Notes: generated from the sequence alone by a model not told the origin. 37,757 nucleotides of DNA from an uncultured Eubacteriales bacterium (GCA_900553805.1 USEU01000011.1:1-37757); one strand, 5' to 3'; shown: positions 1 through 7,091, numbered from the stretch's first letter. Numbers and translations are program-made.

Positions 1-5
1 AGTGG

Positions 6-52
6 GGCAAAAAGACGGCTGCGGCTCGCAGACACAATTGCGCGGTGTTGCC
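6..52. repeat. Partial copy of a 65-bp palindromic element
   Basis: These 47 bases are identical to 3036-3082, which is the right three quarters of a complete palindromic element at 3018-3082. The copy holds the inner hairpin CTGCG-GCT-CGCAG and the right arm ending GCGGTGTTGCC. The bases before it differ from the full copy, and any left arm lies outside the window, so it cannot be said whether this copy is complete. It is a small non-coding repeat of REP or MITE type. Confidence 0.75.
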
Positions 53-60
53 CTAGGAAT

Positions 61-100
61 ATCCCCCTGCCTGGTTGAAGAAATCAGGCAGGGGGATTTT
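61..100. terminator. Hairpin terminator between convergent genes
   Basis: A perfect 13-bp stem (ATCCCCCTGCCTG at 61-73 pairing with 85-97) is followed on the plus strand by TTTT. It lies 31 bp beyond the stop of the minus-strand dipeptidase gene. The U-run favours termination of a plus-strand gene left of the window, but the stem could also stop dipeptidase transcription. Confidence 0.65.
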
Positions 101-131
101 CGTGTTTCAGTCAGGCGGTATGGGATTTATC

Positions 132-1592
132 TCAATTGTCTCCCCGGTGGTAGCGGATCTTCATGTGCTCGGAGGCGTTTTTCAGGATCTGGGCAAGGGC
201 TTTTTCGGATTCTTCCTTTACCATGTCCGTGATCTTCTGGTTGGCTTCCTTCAGGGCCTCAGGGGATGCGCCCTGCAATACCTTTTCGTCGTACTCATAC
301 AGGAACTGCTGTCCCCTGTTCATTACGGTGTTCGTATACCGCTCGTCAAATAGCAGGGCGTTTCCCATGTAGGCGTCCGTCAGGGCCGCGATAAGGCGGC
401 TGTGCCAATACATGCTGTCAGTGGAGACCGTTTCCGTGGTGCCGCTGAGGTACTTGGGGAAGCCCGCAACATTGGCATAGACCGGGAAACAGGCCGTAAA
501 TCCGCTGCCGCCCATGGAGAGCCACTCCACGCCCTGAACGGCCTCCGGCAGGTAGCCGCGGATCTGCATGATGCCGCATACATCGCTGTTGGGCACGCCG
601 ATGGTCCTGTATTTGCCCTTCTGGGGGGAATTCTTGTCGTAGGGATCATAAGGTGTTCCCTGATAGTGAGACCCCAACAGGTAGCGCACGTCCTCCACCG
701 TCACCTTCCGCTCCGGCACGAAGGACCAGGGAATGTCATCGCTCTGTGGGGTAAAGTCCGCGTTTTCGCCGTCCCACTTGTAGGTGCGGGGCAGGAAATA
801 GCGGCCCATGAACCAGGCGCGGGGGGTATTATAAATGTGATCGGCATCGGAATGGGAACCGAAGGCCAACCTGGGATTGAAGCCCGCCCCGGTGTCCAGC
901 GCCAGGTGGTGCTTTTCAACGAATTCCTTCAAATCCGCGGAGCACAGATTCTCTTTCTTCTGACCATAGGCGTCCTCAAAATCGAAGTGGTCAAGGCCAA
1001 ACTGATTCGGCATGATGACCACGCGGTCATCCGCCACTCTCTTTGCGATCCAGTGATGACCGCCGATGGTCTCCAGCCACCAGATCTCATCGGCATCCGC
1101 GAATGCCATCCCGTTGGGCTCATAGGTTCCGTACTGCTCCAGCAAAGCGCCAGTACGCAGAACACCCTCCCGGGCGGAGCGAATGTACGGAAGCACCAGC
1201 GTCACCAAGTCCTCTTCCCCGATCCCGCCAGGGATCTCCTTGGTGCCGCGGCCCTTCTTGGGCTGATAGCGCACATAGGGGTCCGCACCAAGCACGCGAG
1301 GGTTGCTGGTGATCGTCTCCGTGGCGGTCATGGACACATTGGCCTCGTTAATGCCGCAGGCGGGCCACACGCCGTTGGTCCTGGTCACATTGGCGCAATC
1401 GGTATAGCGCATGGCATTCCCCGGAAGCTCCACGGACAGATGGGAGATCACGGTCTTGTAGGTATAGGGCTTTTCCTTGGCAGCATGAGCCAGTACCCGC
1501 TTGGCCTCAAACCCGCCGTCATCATTTCTCGCAATAATGGTAGAGCCATCGTGGCTGGCTTTCTTTCCAACCAGAATCGTTGTACAGGGCAT
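132..1592 (-). CDS. pepD: C69 family dipeptidase (PepD-like)
   Basis: A 486-residue intracellular dipeptidase of the N-terminal-nucleophile family C69 (PepDA of lactobacilli is the reference). It hydrolyses dipeptides released by peptide uptake. The start MPCTTILVGKKASHDGSTII carries the expected nucleophile Cys3 followed by the conserved TTILVGKKAS-DGSTIIARNDDGG block. Later family hallmarks include WWLETIGGHHW near the first third and VCGIMQIRGYLPEAVQG. The reading frame continues 31 codons upstream, but the ATG at 1592 is chosen because AAAGGAG sits 6-7 bases before it, and because the nucleophile must lie at the very N-terminus. It is monocistronic, with its own promoter at 1630-1658 and a hairpin after the stop. 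The length is normal for the family. No signal peptide is visible. Confidence 0.92.
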   Translation of the reverse strand: MPCTTILVGKKASHDGSTIIARNDDGGFEAKRVLAHAAKEKPYTYKTVISHLSVELPGNAMRYTDCANVTRTNGVWPACGINEANVSMTATETITSNPRVLGADPYVRYQPKKGRGTKEIPGGIGEEDLVTLVLPYIRSAREGVLRTGALLEQYGTYEPNGMAFADADEIWWLETIGGHHWIAKRVADDRVVIMPNQFGLDHFDFEDAYGQKKENLCSADLKEFVEKHHLALDTGAGFNPRLAFGSHSDADHIYNTPRAWFMGRYFLPRTYKWDGENADFTPQSDDIPWSFVPERKVTVEDVRYLLGSHYQGTPYDPYDKNSPQKGKYRTIGVPNSDVCGIMQIRGYLPEAVQGVEWLSMGGSGFTACFPVYANVAGFPKYLSGTTETVSTDSMYWHSRLIAALTDAYMGNALLFDERYTNTVMNRGQQFLYEYDEKVLQGASPEALKEANQKITDMVKEESEKALAQILKNASEHMKIRYHRGDN

Positions 1593-1629
1593 ATTGTTTC
1601 TCCTTTCTCTTTTCCGAAGGACAGTATTT

Positions 1630-1658
1630 ATTGTAATGCATTCATGGGAGGATTTCAA
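1630..1658 (-). promoter_or_regulatory. Sigma-A type promoter of the dipeptidase gene
   Basis: Read on the minus strand: TTGAAA (1658-1653), a 17-bp spacer, then TACAAT (1635-1630). Spacing is ideal and the -10 matches five of six consensus bases. The start codon lies 38 bp downstream, giving a short leader with only the ribosome site. Confidence 0.7.
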
Positions 1659-1722
1659 GTCATTTGGGAAAATGGCAGCCTGCATAGGGTCTGTAGGATC
1701 ATTGTCTAAAAGGCTTCTTGCT

Positions 1723-1767
1723 AAAAAAGCACCGATCCTGACATATCATGTCAAGATCGGTGCTTTT
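1723..1767 (-). terminator. Rho-independent terminator after tRNA-Leu
   Basis: GCACCGATC pairs with GATCGGTGC, flanked by A/T runs. On the minus strand the stem ends in six Ts (1728-1723), immediately after the tRNA CCA end. Confidence 0.85.
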
Positions 1768-1855
1768 TGGTGGGCGAGGCGGGACTTGAACCCGCACGTC
1801 CGCAGTGAACACTAGAACCTGAATCTAGCGAGTCTACCAATTCCACCACTCGCCC
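1768..1855 (-). tRNA. tRNA-Leu (anticodon CAG)
   Basis: An 88-nt class II tRNA including an encoded CCA end. The acceptor stem GGGCGAG (1855-1849) pairs with CTCGCCC (1778-1772). The anticodon stem-loop is CTAGA-TT-CAG-GT-TCTAG, with anticodon CAG reading CUG leucine codons. A long variable arm typical of tRNA-Leu follows, then the T-arm CGGG-TTCAAGT-CCCG. It has its own promoter (1889-1917) and terminator, so it is a single-gene unit. Confidence 0.97.
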
Positions 1856-1888
1856 ATATCGATTGAAGCTGTCGCTCAATCCTCGGGT

Positions 1889-1917
1889 ATTCTATCACCG
1901 ATGGTGGAATTTGTCAA
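1889..1917 (-). promoter_or_regulatory. Promoter of tRNA-Leu
   Basis: On the minus strand: perfect -35 TTGACA (1917-1912), 17-bp spacer, -10 TAGAAT (1894-1889). This near-consensus promoter lies 34 bp upstream of the mature tRNA 5' end, as expected for a stable RNA gene. Confidence 0.85.
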
Positions 1918-1934
1918 GACTTATTTTTACAAAT

Positions 1935-2129
1935 TCAGTCCTTGTAGTACAGCAGGCAATGGCAATAGCCCTTGAAATTCGGGTCGGCGATCTGCTCCCG
2001 GAATTCCTTGCACATGCACTTGGTATCCTCAGTCCGCTCCAGGCGGCAGGGGCAATAGCCGCCGGTGCGTTTCAGCCCCTCCCGAACGGCGGCTACGATC
2101 TCTTTATCCTCGTTCAACCGAACTGCCAT
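1935..2129 (-). CDS. Ferredoxin-thioredoxin reductase catalytic-domain-like protein
   Basis: A 64-residue protein with the signature of the FTR catalytic (beta) subunit: CPC at 26-28, CMC at 38-40 and CHC at 56-58, with the closing GYCHC-LLYYKD typical of the fold. In the known enzyme these cysteines hold a [4Fe-4S] cluster next to a redox-active disulfide and pass electrons from ferredoxin to thioredoxin. It is shorter than plant or cyanobacterial FTR (about 110 residues), and no variable subunit lies nearby. A GAAAGGA ribosome site precedes the ATG at 2129. It follows a TetR gene by 144 bp on the same strand and may be read through from it. The redox partner is unknown; a disulfide-reducing role is inferred from the motif. 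Confidence 0.82.
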   Translation of the reverse strand: MAVRLNEDKEIVAAVREGLKRTGGYCPCRLERTEDTKCMCKEFREQIADPNFKGYCHCLLYYKD

Positions 2130-2273
2130 ATTGATCTTCCTTTCTCTGTTTCTAATCGGTTTGTTCTGTCATTTGGGCCAACTGATCCAAAAAGGGCTCC
2201 GTCATTGCGCCAATGGGCGGATACGTGCAACGACGGCACCGGCATTTGCGTCAGTGTCTCCCCGCCGCCGCAT

Positions 2274-2840
2274 TCACTGATACAGCGGGATCCCAGCCAG
2301 GAACATTTTATTGATTTCCTCATTGATCTGCGCCAGCGACAGGTCGATCTCGCTCTTCAGGTACAGCGTATACAGCTCGATCAGGCCGCTGACGAGGACG
2401 TGAACGAACACCAGAAAGCCGTATTTATCCCGAATGGGCTCATCATCGATATTGGCGACCAGGCGATCGATGAACAGCTTTTTCAGCTTTTCCAGAAAAA
2501 CCGGGTAATTCTGGGTATACACCAGCATCCGGCAGTCCTCTTCATCGCTTCGGATGAATTGCTCAAAGCGCCTGAGCAGCGGCAGCGGATGATTCAGCTT
2601 CTGGCTGAACAGCGTCTGATCCAGATAGAGGTTGAATTTCTGGATGAATTCGTTTTCGATTTCCTCCTCGATGGCGTTCACGTCCGGGTAATGGGCGTAG
2701 AAGGTATTGCGGCTCAGGTCGGCACGGTTGACTACATCCACCACCGTAATTTTCGACGCATCTTTTTCTGTGGATAACTCAATGTATGCCTTGCGCAGCA
2801 TGCTTTGGGAGCGCAGCACGCTTCTGTTTGGCTTGGTCAT
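2274..2840 (-). CDS. TetR/AcrR family transcriptional regulator
   Basis: A 188-residue regulator. Residues 1-60 form a TetR DNA-binding domain, with the helix-turn-helix at about 31-51 (ITVVDVVNRADLSRNTFYAHY is the recognition segment, here given as positions 31-51). The remaining helical part would bind a ligand and dimerise, and I recognise no ligand class. The frame is open a further 39 codons upstream, but the ATG at 2840 has GGAGG five to eight bases before it, and the upstream part holds the promoter. A strong promoter (2947-2975) and a 9-bp inverted repeat (2877-2917) between promoter and ribosome site suggest autorepression. No obvious target gene other than the FTR-like gene lies next to it. 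Confidence 0.88.
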   Translation of the reverse strand: MTKPNRSVLRSQSMLRKAYIELSTEKDASKITVVDVVNRADLSRNTFYAHYPDVNAIEEEIENEFIQKFNLYLDQTLFSQKLNHPLPLLRRFEQFIRSDEEDCRMLVYTQNYPVFLEKLKKLFIDRLVANIDDEPIRDKYGFLVFVHVLVSGLIELYTLYLKSEIDLSLAQINEEINKMFLAGIPLYQ

Positions 2841-2876
2841 GGCGCCCCTCCATGAATATTTTATGAAATCAGAACA

Positions 2877-2917
2877 TTTTTCGCACATCTGTACTTTTTT
2901 GCGCATTTTGCGAAAAA
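2877..2917. promoter_or_regulatory. Candidate TetR operator (inverted repeat)
   Basis: TTTTTCGCA (2877-2885) and TGCGAAAAA (2909-2917) form a perfect 9-bp inverted repeat with a 23-bp gap. It lies in the leader of the TetR gene, downstream of its start of transcription. Location and symmetry suggest autoregulation; no binding data are available. Confidence 0.4.
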
Positions 2918-2946
2918 TCAACCATTGTGTTTCCAGCCCCTGTGTC

Positions 2947-2975
2947 ATTATAATCAAGCCATCCTCCTAAGTCAA
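2947..2975 (-). promoter_or_regulatory. Promoter of the TetR gene
   Basis: On the minus strand: TTGACT (2975-2970), 17-bp spacer, TATAAT (2952-2947). This is nearly perfect sigma-A consensus, about 105 bp upstream of the chosen start codon, and supports that start over the upstream in-frame codons. Confidence 0.75.
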
Positions 2976-3017
2976 GCGGAGGAAATGAAAACACAAAACG
3001 CTGAACGAAGCTTTTAG

Positions 3018-3082
3018 GGCAACACCGCACAATTTGGCAAAAAGACGGCTGCGGCTCGCAGACACAATTGCGCGGTGTTGCC
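3018..3082. repeat. Complete 65-bp palindromic repeat element
   Basis: GGCAACACCGCACAATT on the left and AATTGCGCGGTGTTGCC on the right are inverted repeats of 17 bp with one mismatch. The centre holds a second small hairpin, CTGCG-GCT-CGCAG. Positions 3036-3082 are repeated base for base at 6-52. There is no coding capacity. The structure fits a mobile palindromic element (REP/MITE type), here abutting a decayed gene end at 3083. Confidence 0.8.
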
Positions 3083-3210
3083 AAAGAGCTTCTCTACAAG
3101 ATCAATCACATTCCGCCCTACTACATCATGTAAACCAGGGCCGGGACAAAAGCGTGGCTCTGAAGGATTCTGTGCTGAATTTCGCCTATCCAAAGGATGA
3201 ACGGTAAGTG
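3083..3210 (+). pseudogene. Decayed 3' end of an unidentified gene
   Basis: One plus-strand frame reads ELLYKINHIPPYYIM then stops at about 3132. The next frame continues NQGRDKSVALKDSVLNFA and ends at TAA (3208-3210), directly before a good terminator (3219-3265). A single one-base shift joins the two into plausible protein-like sequence. No start codon or ribosome site exists because the palindromic element occupies the upstream side. It reads as the C-terminal remnant of a frameshifted gene cut off at its 5' side. I do not recognise the family. Confidence 0.35.
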
Positions 3211-3218
3211 ACAAACAC

Positions 3219-3265
3219 AGCCCTCCGCAGGCCTTTTCGGGCTTGCGGAGGGCTGCATGTTTTTT
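3219..3265. terminator. Strong hairpin terminator
   Basis: A stem of AGCCCTCCGC (3219 onward) with GCGGAGGGCT (ending at 3254), interior GGCC/GGGC pairing and a TTTTC loop, is followed on the plus strand by TTTTTT (3260-3265). It terminates the plus-strand remnant and lies 33 bp beyond the stop of the minus-strand GNAT gene, so it may serve both. Confidence 0.75.
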
Positions 3266-3297
3266 CAGGCAGAAATGGCTGTCACGATAATTGCCTT

Positions 3298-3789
3298 TTA
3301 CCGTGCGGTCAGCTGGTATGCAATTCTCGGCGTTCCGTCTTTGACATGGATGATGCCGCATTTGGTGAAGCCACGCTTCTCGACCAGCCTTTGCATGACA
3401 AGATTATCGGCATGGGTATCGATCCTGATATCCTTGCGGAGCTCACTGCAATAGCCCACAGCACACTGAAACAGGCCGTGGGTCTGCCCGTCGCCGGCAA
3501 TTCTGTGGATCGTAACGTAAGGCGCGTCGTTCAGCCAGCTGCCATTTTCGATGTGCTCATAGGTTGGCTCCGTCCCCTCAAACAGGGCAAATACTCCGTG
3601 TATCCCCTGCTCATCGTATATTACCTTACAGGCATGCTGCCGGATATCGGCCCGGATCAGTTCCGCAGCCGGGTAAAAATGCCCCCATTGGGTGGGGTTC
3701 CCGGACTGGATCATGTAATTCTGCGCGTACCGATAGATTTCCATGATCTGCCCCATGTCCGCCGCAGCCGCGTTTCTCACCTTCAGCAT
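3298..3789 (-). CDS. GNAT family N-acetyltransferase
   Basis: A 163-residue acetyl-CoA-dependent acetyltransferase of the GNAT fold. It begins MLKVRNAAAADMGQIMEIYR, the usual first strand-helix. The segment YVTIHRIAGDG near residues 91-101 is the central strand before the CoA-binding turn, and THADNLVMQRLVEKRGF near 125-141 is the conserved C-terminal helix, ending in the RGF typical of the family. The acceptor is not predictable. GGAGGA precedes the ATG with normal spacing. It is a single gene between tRNA-Ser and a bidirectional terminator; no clear promoter was found in the 70 bp between the tRNA terminator and the start. Confidence 0.85.
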   Translation of the reverse strand: MLKVRNAAAADMGQIMEIYRYAQNYMIQSGNPTQWGHFYPAAELIRADIRQHACKVIYDEQGIHGVFALFEGTEPTYEHIENGSWLNDAPYVTIHRIAGDGQTHGLFQCAVGYCSELRKDIRIDTHADNLVMQRLVEKRGFTKCGIIHVKDGTPRIAYQLTAR

Positions 3790-3858
3790 AGAATTTCCTC
3801 CGCAAATTATGATCTGTCCGTCTCAAATCCGCCCGCAGCCGCAGAGGGGGGTGACAGC

Positions 3859-3893
3859 AAAAATCCACCGTAAACTGACACAGCTACGGTGGA
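3859..3893 (-). terminator. Rho-independent terminator after tRNA-Ser
   Basis: TCCACCGTA (3893-3885 on the minus strand) pairs with TACGGTGGA (3872-3864), followed by TTTTT (3863-3859). It begins five bases after the tRNA CCA end. Confidence 0.85.
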
Positions 3894-3897
3894 CCTC

Positions 3898-3989
3898 TGG
3901 CGGAGTGAGAGGGATTTGAACCCTCGCGCGCTTTTTAGACGCCTACTCCCTTAGCAGGGGAGCCCCTTCGGCCTCTTGGGTATCACTCC
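3898..3989 (-). tRNA. tRNA-Ser (anticodon GCT)
   Basis: A 92-nt class II tRNA with encoded CCA. The acceptor stem GGAGTGA (3989-3983) pairs with TCACTCC (3908-3902), discriminator G. The anticodon stem-loop is CTCCC-CTGCTAA-GGGAG, anticodon GCT, reading AGC/AGU serine codons. A long variable arm and the T-arm GAGGG-TTCAAAT-CCCTC complete the cloverleaf. It has its own promoter and terminator. Confidence 0.97.
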
Positions 3990-4022
3990 GAATCAAATAA
4001 ATATTCACTTGATTGCCAAAGT

Positions 4023-4051
4023 ATTCTAGCATATGGCCCGGGAAAAGTCAA
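4023..4051 (-). promoter_or_regulatory. Promoter of tRNA-Ser
   Basis: On the minus strand: TTGACT (4051-4046), 17-bp spacer, TAGAAT (4028-4023). It sits between the stop of the GNAT-like gene at 4060 and the tRNA, and its -10 is the same as at tRNA-Leu. Confidence 0.8.
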
Positions 4052-4059
4052 GTAGGAAA

Positions 4060-4536
4060 TCACGCTTTTTCCCGCTGCTCCGCCGCCGGGAGCGCCGTCA
4101 GATCGGCGATCAGCAGGATGTTTTCCCCTCCGCCGGGGCTGCGCACCATGGCGTTCTGGAAGCCGAAGCGGCGATACAGCTCCAGATTCAGCTCATGCCG
4201 CCGGTTCACGTCCAGCAGGAGATAGTGGGAACGACCACGGTAGACCTGAGCCAAGGCGGTCAGCATCCGCAGGATCGAAGTCTCGTCATTATACTCCCAA
4301 CGGTAGTTCAGCATTGTCAGCTGGGCGGCATCAGCAAAGCAGGCCGCCGCAGGGTCAACCACAGCAAAGCCCGCCAACGATGCCCCGTCGAAGAAGCCCC
4401 AGGCTTCGCCCGCCCCCAGCCGTCTGCGCAGCTGAGGCCAGTCCGGCTTAGCGGTGCAGAAGCTGCGAGCGATTTCCAGCAGGGACAGAATTTCCGGGGC
4501 GGACAGTGCATCCGCATTCAGCCTTTTGATCTCCAT
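4060..4536 (-). CDS. GNAT-like acetyltransferase, in operon with LysR
   Basis: A 158-residue protein beginning MEIKRLNADALSAPEILSLL. It resembles GNAT enzymes: a central region with LAGFAVVDPAA and a C-terminal LLLDVNRRHELNLELYRRF followed by GFQNAMVRS, the usual helix and strand after the CoA pocket. The classical CoA loop is weak, so activity is less certain than for the 3298 gene. The ATG at 4536 is chosen over an upstream codon inside the LysR gene because GGAGG lies seven bases before it. It starts 11 bp after the LysR stop, so the two are co-transcribed. The substrate is unknown. Confidence 0.72.
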   Translation of the reverse strand: MEIKRLNADALSAPEILSLLEIARSFCTAKPDWPQLRRRLGAGEAWGFFDGASLAGFAVVDPAAACFADAAQLTMLNYRWEYNDETSILRMLTALAQVYRGRSHYLLLDVNRRHELNLELYRRFGFQNAMVRSPGGGENILLIADLTALPAAEQREKA

Positions 4537-4547
4537 ATACTCCCTCC

Positions 4548-5447
4548 TCACCGCGCCGAGGCTGCCTGGGTAAGGAAGCGCTGAAGCTCCCACGCTGCCT
4601 GGCTCTGGGGAAAGCGGGCCGAATGGAGCACCCAGATCTCACGGGGCGGGATCGGCTGCTCCAGCTGGATGGGGAACACGCTGCTGCCCACATCCTCCGG
4701 CCGTAGGAAGGGCTGGGGCACAAAGCCAATGCCCAGGTCCGCCTTGACCATGGGCAGGATCTGGTCCGCCGTGGCCGCCTCAATATCCGGCGTAAAGTTC
4801 ATGTGGTTGTCGGCAAAAAAACGGGTATAGAAGCCATAGGTCCCCGTCTGCTCCCCCAGAGAAATGATGGGGTAGCCAGTCAGCGCTTCCAATGAAAGGG
4901 GCCGCGCGGCCAGCTCCGCAAAGGCGCTGCCGCCCACGGCGGTCTCCCGGACCTTCATCAGCGGAACGCTGCGCAGCTCCTGGGGAATGGAAATCGGAGC
5001 GGTCACCACAGCCAGATCCGCCATTCCCTCGGTCAGGTCCCGGATGGCGGCGGGGGTAGTGTCGTTGATCAGCTTGATATGGACGCTGGGATGGGCGCTT
5101 CGGAAGGATTTCAGCACCGGCAGCAGGACCACCCGCAGGGCGACCTCGGTGGCGGCAATACGCAGCACGCCGCCGTCCAGCCCTTGTCCCCGGGCGATCT
5201 CCTCCTCCGCCGCGCTCAGCTGCTCCACCGCCACTGTCACATGGCGATAGAGAGCCTCCCCTTCCGCCGTCAGGTGCACCTGACGGTTGGAGCGGACAAA
5301 CAGCGTGCAGCCCAGCTCCCGCTCCAGATTCCGAATGGTGCGGGTGATGTTGGGCTGGCTGTTCAGCAGCGCCTCCGCCGCCTGGGTAAAACTGCGCAAT
5401 TTAGCTACATGGTAGAAAACCCGGTAGTATTCGTAATTGATATTCAT
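4548..5447 (-). CDS. LysR family regulator, divergent from the MATE pump
   Basis: A 299-residue LysR-type regulator. Residues 1-60 hold the winged helix-turn-helix (FTQAAEALLNSQPNITRTI, then LERELGCTLFVRSNRQVHLT). From about 88 a periplasmic-binding-protein-like effector domain follows. ATG 5447 is preferred over three in-frame codons further upstream because GGAG lies seven bases before it and because it gives the usual LysR start MNINYEYYRVFYHVA. The gene is divergent from the MATE transporter with a 115-bp shared control region, the classical arrangement in which a LysR protein activates its neighbour. The effector is unknown. Confidence 0.9.
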   Translation of the reverse strand: MNINYEYYRVFYHVAKLRSFTQAAEALLNSQPNITRTIRNLERELGCTLFVRSNRQVHLTAEGEALYRHVTVAVEQLSAAEEEIARGQGLDGGVLRIAATEVALRVVLLPVLKSFRSAHPSVHIKLINDTTPAAIRDLTEGMADLAVVTAPISIPQELRSVPLMKVRETAVGGSAFAELAARPLSLEALTGYPIISLGEQTGTYGFYTRFFADNHMNFTPDIEAATADQILPMVKADLGIGFVPQPFLRPEDVGSSVFPIQLEQPIPPREIWVLHSARFPQSQAAWELQRFLTQAASAR

Positions 5448-5487
5448 CGAATTCTCCATATCAAGCTGATATTCATCCATCATCATT

Positions 5488-5504
5488 CGATATTTTACTT
5501 ATCG
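5488..5504. promoter_or_regulatory. Candidate LysR operator dyad
   Basis: CGATA (5488-5492), a 7-bp gap and TATCG (5500-5504) form a perfect dyad in the space between the divergent LysR and MATE genes. Size and AT-rich arms suit a LysR recognition site. It overlaps the place where a -35 for the MATE gene would fall. Confidence 0.4.
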
Positions 5505-5522
5505 ATCCACACCGATTATAAT
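5495..5522 (+). promoter_or_regulatory. Candidate promoter of the MATE gene
   Basis: A perfect -10 TATAAT lies at 5517-5522. The best -35 is the weak TTACTT at 5495-5500 with a 16-bp spacer. A poor -35 overlapping an operator dyad is what an activator-dependent LysR-controlled promoter looks like. Confidence 0.45.
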
Positions 5523-5562
5523 GTCGGTTTAGTGAGAAGTCAACAGAAAATGAGGTGGCATA

Positions 5563-6990
5563 ATGAATAAGGATTTGACGGTGGGGCGGCCTGCCAGCGT
5601 GCTGTGGAGATTTTGTCTGCCGCTGTTTGGAAGCATCATCTTCCAGCAGCTTTACAACATCGCGGACAGCTGGGTCGCCGGGCGGTTCGTCAGCCAGAAC
5701 GCGCTGGCCGCCGTGGGCAACAGCTACGAGATCACCATGATTTTTATTGCCTTTGCTTTTGGCTGCAATATTGGCTGCTCGGTGATCGTGTCCCAGCTCT
5801 TTGGGGCCAAGAACTACCGGGATATGAAAACCGCGGTCTATACCTCCATGATCGCCAGCGGCGTGCTCTGCCTGGCGTTGATGCTGGTGGGTATCCTGGG
5901 CTGCGACGCGCTGCTCCGGCTGATCCGCACCCCACAGGAGGTATTCGCGGACTCGGCGCTGTATCTGGATATCTACGTGTGGGGCCTGCCCTTTGTGTTT
6001 TTCTATAATATTTCCACAGGCATCTTCTCCGCCCTGGGGGACAGCAAGACACCCTTTATTTTTCTGGCCGTGTCCTCCCTTTCCAATATTGGAATGGATA
6101 TTCTGTTTGTGACGGCCTTTCAGATGGGCGTGGCCGGTGTGGCCTGGGCGACCTTCATCTGCCAGGGCGTCAGCTGCGTGCTGGCGCTGGCCACTGTGGC
6201 TGGGAGGCTGCGCAAGATCCCCGTTACCGGCAAAGTGAAGCACTTCTCCGGGTGGCTGCTGCGGCGGCTGGCGGTCATTGCGGTGCCCAGCATTTTGCAG
6301 CAGAGCTTCATTTCCGTGGGCAATCTGCTGATCCAGAGCGTCATCAACGGCTTTGGCACCGAGGTAATGGCGGGCTATTCCGCCGCGGTGAAGCTGAACA
6401 ATCTGGTGGTCACCTCCTTTACCACCCTGGGCAACGGCGTATCCAACTATGCCGCCCAGAATCTGGGGGCTCATAAGCTGGATCGGATCAGGGATGGCTT
6501 CCGGGCAGCGCTGAAGCTGGTATGGATCCTGTGTCTGCCGCTGGCGGTCCTGTACTTCACCTGCGGCAGAGCGCTGATGGGCTTCTTCCTGGATGCGCCC
6601 ACGGAGCTGGCGCTGCACAGCGGCATCACTTTTCTGCGGATCCTGTCCCCGTTTTATTTTGTGGTGTCCGCCAAGCTGGTGGCGGACGGGATCCTGCGAG
6701 GCGCGGGGATGATGCGGCAATTCATGACCGCCACCTTTACCGATCTGATCCTGCGGGTGGTTCTGGCCTTTGTGCTGTCCGCCACAGCCCTTGGCTCCAC
6801 CGGCATCTGGTGCGCCTGGCCCATCGGCTGGACGGTGGCGACGGTGCTGTCCATCCTCTTCTACCGGGCCGGACCGTGGAAGGAGGCCGCTCCCGCCCCG
6901 GTGGAGGTTGCAGCCGTGGAGGAAGCCGGTGTGGAAGAGGTGCCCGTGCAGGAGGCAGAGGCTGTCGAATCAGCAGAGGTCGTGGTCTGA
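5563..6990 (+). CDS. MATE family multidrug/Na+ or H+ antiporter
   Basis: A 475-residue inner-membrane exporter of the MATE family (about 12 membrane helices in two six-helix halves). Family marks include PLFGSIIFQQLYNIADSWVA in helix 1, AVGNSYEITM, and in the second half PSILQQSFISVGNLLIQSVI and GYSAAVKLNNL. It exports drugs or metabolites in exchange for a cation. The body ends near residue 443; the last ~33 residues are an unusual low-complexity tail rich in Glu, Val and Ala. GAGGTGG precedes the ATG. It is divergent from a LysR gene and ends in a terminator (7026-7054), so it is a single-gene unit. The substrate cannot be inferred. Confidence 0.93.
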   Translation: MNKDLTVGRPASVLWRFCLPLFGSIIFQQLYNIADSWVAGRFVSQNALAAVGNSYEITMIFIAFAFGCNIGCSVIVSQLFGAKNYRDMKTAVYTSMIASGVLCLALMLVGILGCDALLRLIRTPQEVFADSALYLDIYVWGLPFVFFYNISTGIFSALGDSKTPFIFLAVSSLSNIGMDILFVTAFQMGVAGVAWATFICQGVSCVLALATVAGRLRKIPVTGKVKHFSGWLLRRLAVIAVPSILQQSFISVGNLLIQSVINGFGTEVMAGYSAAVKLNNLVVTSFTTLGNGVSNYAAQNLGAHKLDRIRDGFRAALKLVWILCLPLAVLYFTCGRALMGFFLDAPTELALHSGITFLRILSPFYFVVSAKLVADGILRGAGMMRQFMTATFTDLILRVVLAFVLSATALGSTGIWCAWPIGWTVATVLSILFYRAGPWKEAAPAPVEVAAVEEAGVEEVPVQEAEAVESAEVVV

Positions 6991-7025
6991 AAAAGTACTC
7001 GTGGTAAAATATGCCGAATGGCTAT

Positions 7026-7054
7026 GGAGACGCGCTGCGGTGCGTCTCCTTTTT
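7026..7054 (+). terminator. Terminator of the MATE gene
   Basis: GGAGACGC (7026-7033) pairs with GCGTCTCC (7042-7049), followed by TTTTT (7050-7054). It is 36 bp beyond the MATE stop. Confidence 0.85.
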
Positions 7055-7091
7055 ATGCCCTTGATCGGAAATCCTGCTGGCTCTCTTGATT

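Noticed and set aside
402..1709. 435-codon plus-strand frame opposite the dipeptidase
   Set aside because: The minus-strand dipeptidase has its nucleophile cysteine, family motifs, promoter and ribosome site; the opposite frame has none of these.
5473..6720. 415-codon minus-strand frame opposite the MATE gene
   Set aside because: Gln/His/Gly-rich antisense composition, no domain; the plus-strand frame is a clear MATE transporter.
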